The position numbers and the translations under genes are program-made. The notes below the pieces were generated by a model that was given only the letters and a program-made list of their open reading frames with translations, was not told where the DNA came from and did no database searches. A stretch of DNA of 64,000 nt from the NCBI RefSeq assembly GCF_900230285.1, contig NZ_OCNK01000001.1, positions 1,283,518 through 1,347,517 on the forward strand, written 5' to 3'. This DNA comes from Blastococcus haudaquaticus. Lineage in GTDB: Bacteria > Actinomycetota > Actinomycetes > Mycobacteriales > Geodermatophilaceae. Positions 25,580-34,263 of the stretch are shown here, in pieces. Each line of letters opens with the position of its first letter. Position 1 is the first letter of the stretch.

Positions 25580-26026
25580 TCAGCGGCCGCCCGAGCGCAG
25601 CGTCTCGAGCGCCTTGGCGACCCGTCGCTGACGGGTCTCCGGGGTCTTCGCGTCCTCGACGGCCAACACGTGCCGACGCCGATGGCTGTACGACAGTCGC
25701 TCGAACGCCTCGCGGGCCGCGGGGTCGCCGTCGAGGGCGACGCGCAGGTCCTCGGGGACGGCGACCTCCCGGGGCTCGGTGTCCAGCTCGATGTCGACCT
25801 CGACGTCGTCGCCCGCCGCCACGCCGGCCGCCGTCCGGTGCTCCGCACTCAGCGGGAGCAGGTACCGCCCGCCCATGACCGCCACGGTGCTGCGGTACGT
25901 GTGCCCGCCCACCGTCACCCGGACCGGCGGCTTCTTCCCCGCACCGAGCTCCTCCACCACGGCGGCGGGCACCTCCATGCCCGTGGCGGTCCTCCCGCCC
26001 AGCTCGACCCTCGTCGTGAACCTCAC
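25580..26026 (-). CDS. YdeI/DUF1905-type protein
   Basis: A 148-residue protein with the DUF1905 beta-barrel (about residues 1-90: RFTTRVELGG, then VTVGGHTYRSTVAVMGGRYLLPLS) and the short C-terminal helical YdeI/OmpD-associated segment (YSHRRRHVLAVEDAKTPETRQRRVAKALETL). Function is unknown; the family is widespread in Actinobacteria. The GTG start is preceded by CAGACT 7 nt away, so it may be leaderless. It lies convergent to the NYN gene and divergent from the PilZ gene. Confidence 0.82.
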   Translation of the reverse strand: MRFTTRVELGGRTATGMEVPAAVVEELGAGKKPPVRVTVGGHTYRSTVAVMGGRYLLPLSAEHRTAAGVAAGDDVEVDIELDTEPREVAVPEDLRVALDGDPAAREAFERLSYSHRRRHVLAVEDAKTPETRQRRVAKALETLRSGGR

Positions 26027-26206
26027 GCAGGGGAGTCTGCCCGGCCGGCACCGCCGCCTCCATCCGCTGCCCCGAGGAGCGGTCCCCGCTGCGGCGCGTC
26101 GGGCACGGCGGCGTCGCCGGGCGGGAACCCGCGGGTTACCGTCGCCGACCGGGGAGTTCCACCGGGTCGACGACCCCGTGCCCCGTAGACCGATCGGAGA
26201 GGACCC

Positions 26207-26869
26207 ATGACGAGCGTTCCGGGAGTCGATCATCCCGAGGAGCAGACGGAGGCCGAGGTGACGCTCGACGGGCGGGGCATCTCGGTCAGCTCGCGCGTGG
26301 AAGGCGTCACCAAGGGCTTCATCACCGTGCGTCCGTCCGTGGGCGAGTTCGTCGAGCAGGTGGTGGTCCGGGTCGGCGACCCCGTCGCGATCTTCTGGTC
26401 GAGCGAGGAGACCCAGCGCTCCCTCCCGGCGCGGGTCAGCGACGTCGAGACCGGCGCGGTCGTCCGGTGGCGGATGGAGGCCACCGGGCCGGCCGAGGTC
26501 AGTCAGCGGCGGCAGGCGGTTCGTGGGCGGGTGCAGGCGCCGGTCGTGGCCGGCTACGGGGCGATCGACCTCACGGGCACGACCATCGACCTCAGCGAGG
26601 CCGGGCTGCGCGCGGAGTTCGAGGGCCTCGGGGCCCCACCGGAGGCCGGCGCGAAGCTCGACCTGGTCCTGACCCTGGACGACGGTGAGACGAGGACGAA
26701 GGCGGAGGTGGTGCGCACCCACGCCCGTGGCGCCCGCTGGATCATGTCGATCCGCTTCCTCGGCATCCAGGAGAAGGATCAGGACCGCGTCCGCCGGAGG
26801 GTCTTCACGGCGCTCCGCGAGGAGCGGGCGAGCAAGGCCGGTCATGCCCTTCCGGACCCGCGGGACTAG
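26207..26869 (+). CDS. PilZ-domain c-di-GMP receptor (YcgR-like)
   Basis: A 220-residue protein with an N-terminal YcgR-like beta domain (about 15-100) and a PilZ domain (about 100-210). The c-di-GMP contacts RRQAVR (RxxxR type) near residue 103 and DLSEAGLR (DxSxxG type) near residue 131 are both intact, so binding is predicted. In other bacteria such proteins slow motility or switch on matrix synthesis. The upstream gap of 180 nt contains the perfect palindrome AACCCGCGGGTT (26126-26137). Confidence 0.9.
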   Translation: MTSVPGVDHPEEQTEAEVTLDGRGISVSSRVEGVTKGFITVRPSVGEFVEQVVVRVGDPVAIFWSSEETQRSLPARVSDVETGAVVRWRMEATGPAEVSQRRQAVRGRVQAPVVAGYGAIDLTGTTIDLSEAGLRAEFEGLGAPPEAGAKLDLVLTLDDGETRTKAEVVRTHARGARWIMSIRFLGIQEKDQDRVRRRVFTALREERASKAGHALPDPRD

Positions 26870-26945
26870 CTCTGCCCCACTCGCGGGAGCAGTCCCGCCG
26901 AACCCGCGGGGGTAGCCGGGGTCCGTACGGGGCAGTGCTCCGGAT

Positions 26946-28649
26946 GTGACCGCCCCGCCCCTCCGGCTCCCCGACGCCCTCGCGGCGTTGCGCGATCAGC
27001 TGGCGATGACGCCTCTCGGGCTGGCCACGCCGGGCCGGGACGACGCCGTCCGCGCCGCCCGCGCCGTCCGTGACCAGATCGACGACTACCTGCTCCCCCG
27101 GCTCGGTGACCTGGACGCGCCGCTGCTCACCGTCGTCGGAGGCTCCACCGGCGCCGGCAAGTCCACGCTGGTGAACAGCCTCATCGGCAGCCCGGTGACG
27201 ACGGCGGGCGTCCTCCGGCCGACGACGCGGGCCCCGGTCCTCGTCTGCGCGCGGTCGGACGCGGCCGCCTTCGCCGGTGACCGGGTGCTCCCGGGCTTGT
27301 CCCGGGTCACCGGCGGCAGCGGCGGTCCGGGCACCGTCCAGCTCGTCGTCCGCGACGACGTCCCGCCGGGCCTCGCCCTCCTGGACGCCCCCGACGTCGA
27401 CTCGGTGGTGGAGTCCAACCGCGAGCTGGCCGGGCAGCTCCTGGCCGCGGCGGACCTCTGGGTCTTCGTCACCACCGCCGCCCGCTACGCCGACGCGGTG
27501 CCGTGGGACCTGCTCCGGACGGCGCAGGAGCGGGGCACCGCCCTGGCCGTCGTCCTGGACCGCGTGCCGCCCGAGGCGGCCGGCGAGGTCGCCGCCGATC
27601 TGCACGGGATGCTGCAGCGCGCCGGCCTGGCGAGCGCGCGGCTCTTCGTCGTGGAGGAGCGGCCACTGGTCGACGGCCGGGTCCCCGAGGACCAGGTCGC
27701 GCCGCTGCGGTCCTGGCTGCACGGGCTGGCCGCCGACCAGGGGGCCAGGTCGGCGGTGGTCCGGCAGACGCTCACCGGCGCACTGGACAGCCTGGAGCAG
27801 CGGGTCGGCGGGATCGCCGCGGTCGTGGACCAGCAGGTGGTGGCGGGGGAGGCGCTCCGCGGCGCGGCGGCCGCCGCCTACACCGCTGCCTACGACGGGA
27901 TCGACGACGGCGTGCGGAGCGGCACCCTGCTGCGCGGCGAGGTGCTGGCCCGCTGGCAGGAGTTCGTCGGTACCGGGGAGTGGATGCGGGCGCTCCAGGG
28001 GCAGGTCAGCCGGCTGCGCGACCGCGTCGTCAGCGCCGTCTCGGGTCGACCGACGCCGGTCGAGGACCTCCAGGGCGCCCTGGAGAGCAGCGTGGAACGC
28101 CTGCTGCGTGCCGAGGCCGACCGCGCCGCCGAGCGCACGGTGACCACCTGGCGGTCACTGGCCGGCGGCGCCCAGCTCCTCGCCGGCGCCGAGCGGGAGC
28201 TCGAGCAGGTGTCGCCCGACTTCCCGGAGGCGGCCGCGGCGCAGGTGCGCGACTGGCAGGGGACGGTCCTGGACCTGGTGCGCGACCAGGGGGCGGACAA
28301 GCGGTCGAGGGCCCGGATCCTCTCGTGGGGCATCAACGGCGCGGGCGCGGTCGTCATGATCGCCGTCTTCGCGCAGACCGGCGGCCTCGTCGGCGGGGAG
28401 ATCGCGGTGGCGGGCGGCACGACCGTCGTCGGGCAGCGGGTGCTCGAGGCGGTCTTCGGCGATGCCGCCGTGCGGTCGCTGGCCGCCCGCGCCCGCGAGG
28501 ACCTGCAGCGCCGGGCCGACGGGCTGCTCCGCTACGAGCAGGCCCGCTTCGACGACCGGGTGCAGGACGCGGCGCCGCCACCGGGGGCGTCCGACGCGCT
28601 CCGGGCGAGCGTCGCGGAACTGACCGCGGCGCGCCGGGCCACCGCGTGA
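26946..28649 (+). CDS. Dynamin-like GTPase
   Basis: A 567-residue large GTPase. The P-loop is GGSTGAGKSTLVN (about residues 65-77), switch Thr lies in LRPTTRAPV, and the G3 region reads LLDAPDVDS. The rest is helical with a hydrophobic hairpin near residues 455-490 (GINGAGAVVMIAVFAQTGG), as in bacterial dynamin-family proteins that insert in membranes. The last base-pairs overlap the next GTPase gene (GTGA), so the two make an obligate pair. Such paired GTPases act in membrane remodelling or septation in other bacteria; the role here is unknown. Confidence 0.82.
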   Translation: MTAPPLRLPDALAALRDQLAMTPLGLATPGRDDAVRAARAVRDQIDDYLLPRLGDLDAPLLTVVGGSTGAGKSTLVNSLIGSPVTTAGVLRPTTRAPVLVCARSDAAAFAGDRVLPGLSRVTGGSGGPGTVQLVVRDDVPPGLALLDAPDVDSVVESNRELAGQLLAAADLWVFVTTAARYADAVPWDLLRTAQERGTALAVVLDRVPPEAAGEVAADLHGMLQRAGLASARLFVVEERPLVDGRVPEDQVAPLRSWLHGLAADQGARSAVVRQTLTGALDSLEQRVGGIAAVVDQQVVAGEALRGAAAAAYTAAYDGIDDGVRSGTLLRGEVLARWQEFVGTGEWMRALQGQVSRLRDRVVSAVSGRPTPVEDLQGALESSVERLLRAEADRAAERTVTTWRSLAGGAQLLAGAERELEQVSPDFPEAAAAQVRDWQGTVLDLVRDQGADKRSRARILSWGINGAGAVVMIAVFAQTGGLVGGEIAVAGGTTVVGQRVLEAVFGDAAVRSLAARAREDLQRRADGLLRYEQARFDDRVQDAAPPPGASDALRASVAELTAARRATA

Positions 28650-30238
28650 GGACGAAGGAGCTGCCGCTGGCCGACCGGCTGGCCGCGCTGCGCGACGCCG
28701 TCGAGGTGGCCGAGGGGCGCCTCGACGTCCCGGAGGTGCCGCAGGCCCGGGCCCTCCTCGCGAAGGCCGGCGCCCGGGCAGCCCTGGGCGACGCGACCGT
28801 GGTGGCGCTCGCCGGTGCCACGGGCAGCGGGAAGTCCACCCTCTTCAACGCGCTCTCCGGCAGCGAGGTCAGCACCCCGGGCATCCGCCGGCCGACCACC
28901 GGCGTCGCGCACGCCACGACGTGGGGTGCCGACGGGGCCGACGGTCTGCTGGACTGGCTGGAGGTCCCGCGCCGCCACCGGCACGTCCCCGAGCCGGGGC
29001 TCGACGGCCTCGTCCTCCTCGACCTGCCCGATCACGACAGCATCCGGCTCGAGAACCGGCTGGAGGTGGACCGGCTCGTGGCGCTGGTCGACGTCCTGGT
29101 GTGGGTGCTGGACCCGGAGAAGTACGCCGACGCCGCGGTGCACGACCGCTACCTCGCCCCGCTCGCGGGGCACAGCGGTGTCCTGCTCGTCGTCCTCAAC
29201 CAGATCGACCGGCTGGACGCCGTCGCGGCGAAGGAGTGCCTCACCGACCTGCGCGCCCTGCTCGACCGCGAGGGTCTGTCCGGAGTCCCGCTGCTCGCCG
29301 CCTCCGGCCGGACGGGCGCGGGCGTCGCCGAGCTCCGCGGGGAGCTGGCCCGCCGGGTCGCGGCGCGGCGGGCGGCCTCGGACCGGCTGACCGCGGACGT
29401 GCGCGGCATGGCCGCCGGTCTCGCCCGGCACGCCGGCGACGACGGGGACGGCGGTGCCGCGCTTGCCCGCCGGGACCGCGGGGAGCTCGTCGACGAGCTC
29501 GGTGCGGCGCTGGCCGACGCCGCGGGGGTCCCGGCCGTCACGAGCGCCGTCGAGCGGTCGACGCACCGTGCGGGGGTCGCGCACACCGGGTGGCCGCTGG
29601 TCCGCTGGGTCCGCAAGCTCCGCCCGGACCCGCTCGGCCGGTTGCACCTGGGTGACGAGCGGGCCCGCACGTCCCTCGCGCCGGCCGGGGCCATCGAGGT
29701 GGCGGCGGTGACGACGGCGGTGCGGCGCGCCCGCGACGTCGTGGGCGAGGGGCTGCCGCAGGCCTGGCGGGACGACCTGCGCCGCACGGTGGAGGTGTCG
29801 GAGACCGAGCTGGCCGACCGGCTGGACCGGGCGGTGGCCGGGACCGATCTCGGGTCGGACCGGGTGCCGCTCTGGCAGCGCGCGGTCGGGGGCCTGCACT
29901 GGGTCCTCGCGCTGACGGCGCTGGTCGGCGCGCTGTGGCTGCTGGCGCTGGTGGCCCTCGGGTTCTTCCAGCTCGACGACGTCGTGCCCCTGCCGCGAGT
30001 GGAGGGCCTGCCGCTGCCGACCCTGCTCCTCGGGTGCGGGCTGGTCGCCGGGTTCCTGCTCGCGCTGCTGGCGCGGCCCCTGGTGCGGATGCGCGCCCGG
30101 CGGCGGGCGCGGGCGGCCGAGCGACGGCTCCGGGCCGCGATCGGGACCGTGGCCCAGGAGGAGCTGCTGGCCCCGATGACGGCGGTCCGCGAGGACGCCG
30201 CCCGCTTCCGCGAGGCCGTCCACAGAGCCAGCAGGTGA
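28646..30238 (+). CDS. YfjP-like membrane GTPase, partner of dynamin-like gene
   Basis: A 530-residue Era/YfjP-like GTPase: G1 GATGSGKSTLFNAL (about residues 53-66), G2 Thr in RRPTTGVAHAT, G3 DLPDHDS, and G4 NQID. Two membrane helices (about 425-450 and 460-485) come before a basic C-terminal helix. GTG 28646 overlaps the previous stop by 4 nt, so translation is coupled. The tandem dynamin-like plus YfjP-like pair is conserved in Actinobacteria; the presumed site of action is the inner face of the membrane. Confidence 0.85.
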   Translation: MRTKELPLADRLAALRDAVEVAEGRLDVPEVPQARALLAKAGARAALGDATVVALAGATGSGKSTLFNALSGSEVSTPGIRRPTTGVAHATTWGADGADGLLDWLEVPRRHRHVPEPGLDGLVLLDLPDHDSIRLENRLEVDRLVALVDVLVWVLDPEKYADAAVHDRYLAPLAGHSGVLLVVLNQIDRLDAVAAKECLTDLRALLDREGLSGVPLLAASGRTGAGVAELRGELARRVAARRAASDRLTADVRGMAAGLARHAGDDGDGGAALARRDRGELVDELGAALADAAGVPAVTSAVERSTHRAGVAHTGWPLVRWVRKLRPDPLGRLHLGDERARTSLAPAGAIEVAAVTTAVRRARDVVGEGLPQAWRDDLRRTVEVSETELADRLDRAVAGTDLGSDRVPLWQRAVGGLHWVLALTALVGALWLLALVALGFFQLDDVVPLPRVEGLPLPTLLLGCGLVAGFLLALLARPLVRMRARRRARAAERRLRAAIGTVAQEELLAPMTAVREDAARFREAVHRASR

Positions 30239-30240
30239 CC

Positions 30241-30774
30241 TCAGTCCCGGCGGACCTCGGGTGACCGTGGCTCGGGGAGCTGGCTGCGCTGGCGCTCGGG
30301 GACGTCGGTGCGGCCGGAGGGCAGCCGGGCCCACACGTGCTTGCGGCCGGGCCGCTTCTCCCAGCCGAACGTCGTCGACAGCTGCGCGACCAGGTGCAGC
30401 CCCATCCCGCCCAGCGCGGGGTCGCGGTCGACGGCGGGCACCGGTGGACTGTCCGGCGCCTCGTCGCTGAGGTCCAGCAGCCATCCGCCCGGTCCGGCGA
30501 CCACCAGGGCACGGACGTCACCCCCACCGTGGCGGAGGGCGTTGGAGGCCAGTTCCTCGAACACCAGGAGCAGACCGTCCCGGGCGTCCTCGGTGGAGGC
30601 CGAGGAGACGGAGGGATGGGCGATCCGGGCCCGGAGGTCGCTGCGCACGCGGGAGACCACGTGCATCGCCTCGAGCTGCCAGTGCCACACGTCACCGGGG
30701 ACGGAAGGCACCGGGGCGCACGGCCAGGGCCCGGACCCAGGGTCGTGGGCCGGCTCATCGGCCATGTCGGCCAT
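30241..30774 (-). CDS. HATPase-type anti-sigma/regulatory kinase (RsbW-like)
   Basis: A 177-residue protein with a GHKL ATPase fold: N-box FEELASNALRHGG (about residues 73-85) and the G-box LGGMGLHLVAQLS. There is no histidine-phosphotransfer domain. Stand-alone domains of this type are RsbW/SpoIIAB-like serine kinases that hold sigma factors or phosphorylate STAS antagonists. ATG 30774 follows GGGAGAGG; ATG 30765 is a second option. It is divergent from the GAF-ANTAR gene. No sigma factor gene is nearby, so its partner is elsewhere. Confidence 0.85.
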   Translation of the reverse strand: MADMADEPAHDPGSGPWPCAPVPSVPGDVWHWQLEAMHVVSRVRSDLRARIAHPSVSSASTEDARDGLLLVFEELASNALRHGGGDVRALVVAGPGGWLLDLSDEAPDSPPVPAVDRDPALGGMGLHLVAQLSTTFGWEKRPGRKHVWARLPSGRTDVPERQRSQLPEPRSPEVRRD

Positions 30775-30904
30775 CGCCTCTCCCTCGAGTCTGGCGTCGC
30801 GTCCGGGGCCGGACCTTCGCCGGGCCGGGTCCATCCTGACCGATGGTGACCTGACGCGCACCGGCGGGCGGGACATCCGCCCTCCACCAGGCACACTGTG
30901 CGCC

Positions 30905-31594
30905 ATGGAAGCCATGCTGCGGGAGCTCAGTCGCGTGGTCCTGGTCGACCGGGCGCTGAGCGACGTCCTGACCGACATCACCCGCATCGCCGCCGCTGGC
31001 ATCCCGGGTGCCGAGTCCACCTCCATCACGCTGCTGCGCGACGACCAGGCCTTCACCGCGGCGCACTACGGCGAGATGTCGCTCCTGGCCGACGAGCTGC
31101 AGTACGAGAAGGGCTACGGGCCGTGCATGGACGCCGGCCGGGGCGGCGTGCTGCTGCGCGTCGACGACATGCAGACCGAGCAGCGCTGGCCGGACTACGT
31201 GTCCCACGTGTACGGGACCGCCGGTGTGCGCAGCTCGCTGTCGGTGCCGCTGCCGTACCAGGGCAGCTCGATCGGGGCGCTCAACAACTACTCGTCGCGG
31301 CCTGCCGCCTTCGCCTCCCCGGAGAGCCTGGCGGCCGGGCTGGAGGTCGCCGAGGTGGTGGCGGTCGCCGTCGCCAACGCCGACGCGCACCACCAGCTGG
31401 GCGAGCAGGCCCGGAACATGCGGATCGCGATGGATTCCCGCGCGGTGATCGAGCAGGCCAAGGGCGTGCTCATGGCGCAGCGCGGCGTCGACGCCGAGCA
31501 GGCCTTCGAGATCCTCCGGCAGGCGTCGCAGCGCTACAACCGCAAGCTGCGCGACATCGCCCTCGGCATCGTGGAGGGCACGCAGACCCGCTAG
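30905..31594 (+). CDS. GAF-ANTAR RNA-binding antiterminator
   Basis: A 229-residue protein with a GAF sensor domain (about 5-150) and a C-terminal ANTAR domain (about 165-225; SRAVIEQAKGVLMAQRGVDA then FEILRQASQRYNRKLRDIA). ANTAR proteins bind paired hexanucleotide-loop hairpins in nascent RNA and block terminators. A phosphate receiver is absent, so the GAF domain should supply the signal. The stop shares CTAG with the convergent nucleoside hydrolase stop. Confidence 0.92.
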   Translation: MEAMLRELSRVVLVDRALSDVLTDITRIAAAGIPGAESTSITLLRDDQAFTAAHYGEMSLLADELQYEKGYGPCMDAGRGGVLLRVDDMQTEQRWPDYVSHVYGTAGVRSSLSVPLPYQGSSIGALNNYSSRPAAFASPESLAAGLEVAEVVAVAVANADAHHQLGEQARNMRIAMDSRAVIEQAKGVLMAQRGVDAEQAFEILRQASQRYNRKLRDIALGIVEGTQTR

Positions 31595-32532
31595 CCGCGG
31601 TCCAGGGAAGCCAGGCGCGTCACGAGGAACTCGACAGCGGCGGCGCTGTCCACCTGCTCGGCGACGTCGACGGCGGTGGGGGCCGAGGAGACGGTGCGCC
31701 GGTCGACCAGCGTCTGGCCGCGGCCGAAGCCGAGTCCGGTGTCCACCACCACGTCGCGGCGCACCGTGCCGAGCGTGCCCGGGACGATCGCCTCGCTGAC
31801 GGCGAGCGCGTCGTGCACCACCACGCCCGTGGTGCCGTACGTCGCCCGGGCGTGCGCGAGGTACTGCTGCAGGATCGCGGCGGCCTGGGTCCCGATCGGG
31901 CCGGCGGCGGCGAACCGCGCGATGTCCTCCTCGTCCAGCACCGTGGGCAGGGTGACGTCGAGGCCCACCAGCAGGGTGGGCAGCGTCGAGGTGAGCACCG
32001 CCTGGGCGGCCTCGGCGTCGGCCCAGATGTTGAACTCCGCGGCCGCGGTGACGTTGCCGCCCCGGGTGGCCGAACCGCCCATGATCACCAGCCGGCCGAT
32101 GCGCGCGGCCGCCTCGGGGAAGACCCGCAGGAGCAGGGCGATGTTGGTCAGCGGGCCCACCGCCGCGACGGTGACCGGCTCGGCGGACGTGGTCAGCAGC
32201 TCGGCGAGCGCCACGACGGCGGGCCGGGGGTCGATCGGTGCCGGGGACGCCGGCAGCACCACCCCGCCGAGCCCGGCGGTCCCGTGCACGTGCCCTGCCC
32301 GTTCGGGCTGGGCGTGCACCAGGGACTCGGCCGCCCCGGCCGCCACCGGGACGTCGGAGCGCCCGGCCAGGTGCAGCACCCGGAGAGCGTTGTCCGTGGT
32401 CTGCGGGAGCTCGACGTTGCCGTGCACCGTGGTGACCAGCCGGAGGTCGACCTCCGGGCTGGCCAGCGCCAGGAGGATGGCCAGCGCGTCGTCGATGCCG
32501 GGGTCGGTGTCGATCACCAGGGGAGTGGGCAC
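31591..32532 (-). CDS. Inosine-uridine preferring nucleoside hydrolase
   Basis: A 313-residue enzyme beginning MPTPLVIDTDPGIDDALA, the DxDPGxDD calcium-binding signature of the IU-nucleoside hydrolases, with GNVELPQTTDNALR, GPLTNIALLL, MGGSATRGGNVT and AAEFNIWADAEAA further on. It splits purine or pyrimidine ribonucleosides into base and ribose. On its strand CAGGAT ends 6 nt before the GTG start (leaderless pattern). The stop codon overlaps the GAF-ANTAR stop within a shared CTAG. Confidence 0.93.
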   Translation of the reverse strand: MPTPLVIDTDPGIDDALAILLALASPEVDLRLVTTVHGNVELPQTTDNALRVLHLAGRSDVPVAAGAAESLVHAQPERAGHVHGTAGLGGVVLPASPAPIDPRPAVVALAELLTTSAEPVTVAAVGPLTNIALLLRVFPEAAARIGRLVIMGGSATRGGNVTAAAEFNIWADAEAAQAVLTSTLPTLLVGLDVTLPTVLDEEDIARFAAAGPIGTQAAAILQQYLAHARATYGTTGVVVHDALAVSEAIVPGTLGTVRRDVVVDTGLGFGRGQTLVDRRTVSSAPTAVDVAEQVDSAAAVEFLVTRLASLDRG

Positions 32533-32552
32533 CGGCCGATCCTGCCAGCGCG

Positions 32553-33938
32553 TCAGGCGACCTTCTCGATCGCCTTCGGCTCCGGGCCGGTCGGGTCGGT
32601 CGGGTCGGTCGGGTCGGCAGGACCCCACCACGGGGCCCGGGCCAGCAGGTACAGCACGACTCCCACCGCGAGGAGGATGCCGGCGAACAGCCAGGTCCGC
32701 GCCTCCTGCTGCCAGAGGAGCAGCAGGCACGAGCCGACGGCCAGGACCGGCAGCACCACCGGGGCACGGAAGTGCCCGGCCTCGGCCCGGTCGCGCCGCA
32801 GGACCAGGACCGCCGTGTTCGTGCTGAGGAAGACGAGCAGCAGCAGCAGGACGACGGTGTTGGCGAGCGTGGCCAGGTCACCGACGAGCGTCAGCCCCAT
32901 CGCCACCGCCGTGGTGACCGCGATCGCCACCCACGGGGTCCGGCGACGCGGGAGCACCCGGCCGAGCGGCCGCGGGAGCAGCCCCTGCTCGGCCATGCCG
33001 AACACCAGCCGGCTGGACATGATCATCGTCAGCAGCGCGCCGTTGGCGACGGCCACCAGGGCGATCGCGCTGAACACCTCGTCGGGGATGCCGGCGTCCG
33101 CTGCCCGGACGACGTCGAGCAGCGGACCGGAGGACTCGGCCAGCTCGCCGGGCGCCAGCACGACGGACGCCGCCAGCCCGACGAGCACGTAGACCGCCCC
33201 GGCGACCAGCAGGGCACCGAACAGCGCCCGGGGGTAGACCCGGCGCACGTCGCGGACCTCCTCGGCCATGTTCGCCGACGTCTCGAAGCCCACGAAGGAG
33301 TAGTAGGCGAGCAGCGCGGCCGCCAGCACCCCGGAGGTCACGGAGACACCGGCGGGGAACTCCGTCGCGCGCCCGAGGTCGCCGTCCCCCCGGCCGAGGA
33401 CGACGGCCCCGAGCACGATGATCAGCAGCAGGCCGGAGAGCTCGACCACGGTCATGACGACGTTCGCGCCCATCGACTCCCGGATGCCCCGGGCGTTGAG
33501 CAGCGCGATCAGCAGGAGGAAGACGAGCGCGGCGGCCGTCGCCGGGACGTCGAGGAACACGCCCAGGTAGTCGCCGGCGAAGGCCAGGGACAGCCCGGCG
33601 GCGCTGGTGACACCCGCGGCGAGCATGCAGTAGCCGACGAGGAAGGACACGAGCGGGCTGCCGTAGGCGCGCTCGGCGAACACCGCGGAGCCACCCGCCC
33701 TCGGGTACTTCGTGACGAGCTCGGCGTAGGAGGCGGCCGTGAGCAGGGCGAGCAGCAGCGCCACCACCATGGGAGCCCACACGGCGCCGCCCACCTCGCC
33801 CGCGATGACGCCGAACAGCGCATAGATCCCCGCGCCCAGGACGTCGCCCAGGATGAAGAGGAAGAGGAGTTTCCCGGTGACGGCGCGGCGCAGCCGGGTG
33901 GTGCCGGCGTCGTCGCCGGATTCGTCGGAATCGGTCAC
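32553..33938 (-). CDS. APC-family amino acid permease
   Basis: A 461-residue transporter with about twelve membrane segments and the APC signatures GDVLGAGIYALFG in helix 1 and GFETSANMAEEVRDVRRVYPRAL in the mid-region. The substrate is unknown. The C-terminal tail holds a short (DPT)n run, PADPTDPTDPTG, coded by 9-bp tandem repeats GTCGGTCGG near 32590. The GTG start gives MTDSDESGDD, an acidic cytoplasmic tail. It ends 20 nt before the nucleoside hydrolase start, so they may share a transcript. Confidence 0.9.
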   Translation of the reverse strand: MTDSDESGDDAGTTRLRRAVTGKLLFLFILGDVLGAGIYALFGVIAGEVGGAVWAPMVVALLLALLTAASYAELVTKYPRAGGSAVFAERAYGSPLVSFLVGYCMLAAGVTSAAGLSLAFAGDYLGVFLDVPATAAALVFLLLIALLNARGIRESMGANVVMTVVELSGLLLIIVLGAVVLGRGDGDLGRATEFPAGVSVTSGVLAAALLAYYSFVGFETSANMAEEVRDVRRVYPRALFGALLVAGAVYVLVGLAASVVLAPGELAESSGPLLDVVRAADAGIPDEVFSAIALVAVANGALLTMIMSSRLVFGMAEQGLLPRPLGRVLPRRRTPWVAIAVTTAVAMGLTLVGDLATLANTVVLLLLLVFLSTNTAVLVLRRDRAEAGHFRAPVVLPVLAVGSCLLLLWQQEARTWLFAGILLAVGVVLYLLARAPWWGPADPTDPTDPTGPEPKAIEKVA

Positions 33939-34263
33939 CCACGAAGTCTCCGGGCGGGCGCCGGACCGGGCAATCCGACGGCTCCCCGTACGGGTGAGGC
34001 CTGCGACACGCGGGGCGCGTCGGGCGCTGGGCCGGGATGACCGTGCCCCGCTCCAGGTATTTCCACGCTCAGAATGCGCGGCTTGTCGACAAGTTCCCGT
34101 TCTCAGAAAAGGGTCATCGACCGGTCCGGAAATGCTGCGCAACGGTTAGGTCACGCGCTCTCCAGCAGGTGTCGGGAATGACCGGAAAGGGGTCGGCCGC
34201 TCTCTATGTTTCTCCTTGTCCGCAGCACCTTCCCCGGCTGCGGACACGACCTGAGGAGGCGAC
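33939..34263. other. Gene-free 325-nt gap with promoter-like sequence
   Basis: This gap between the divergent APC permease and the orphan gene at 34264 is noticeably less GC-rich than its surroundings from about 34030 to 34215. It contains the perfect palindrome CTTGTCGACAAG (34082-34093). Several promoter-like elements occur, including TTGTCG (34084) and CTCTATG (34203), but no convincing pair at proper spacing. A strong GAGGAGG ribosome site lies just before the ATG at 34264. No ORF with good codon use was seen. Confidence 0.5.

Noticed and set aside
26860..26898. Terminator after the PilZ gene (GCGGGACT and AGTCCCGC)
   Set aside because: The stem is only 8 bp with a 23-nt loop and overlaps the coding end, too weak to call.
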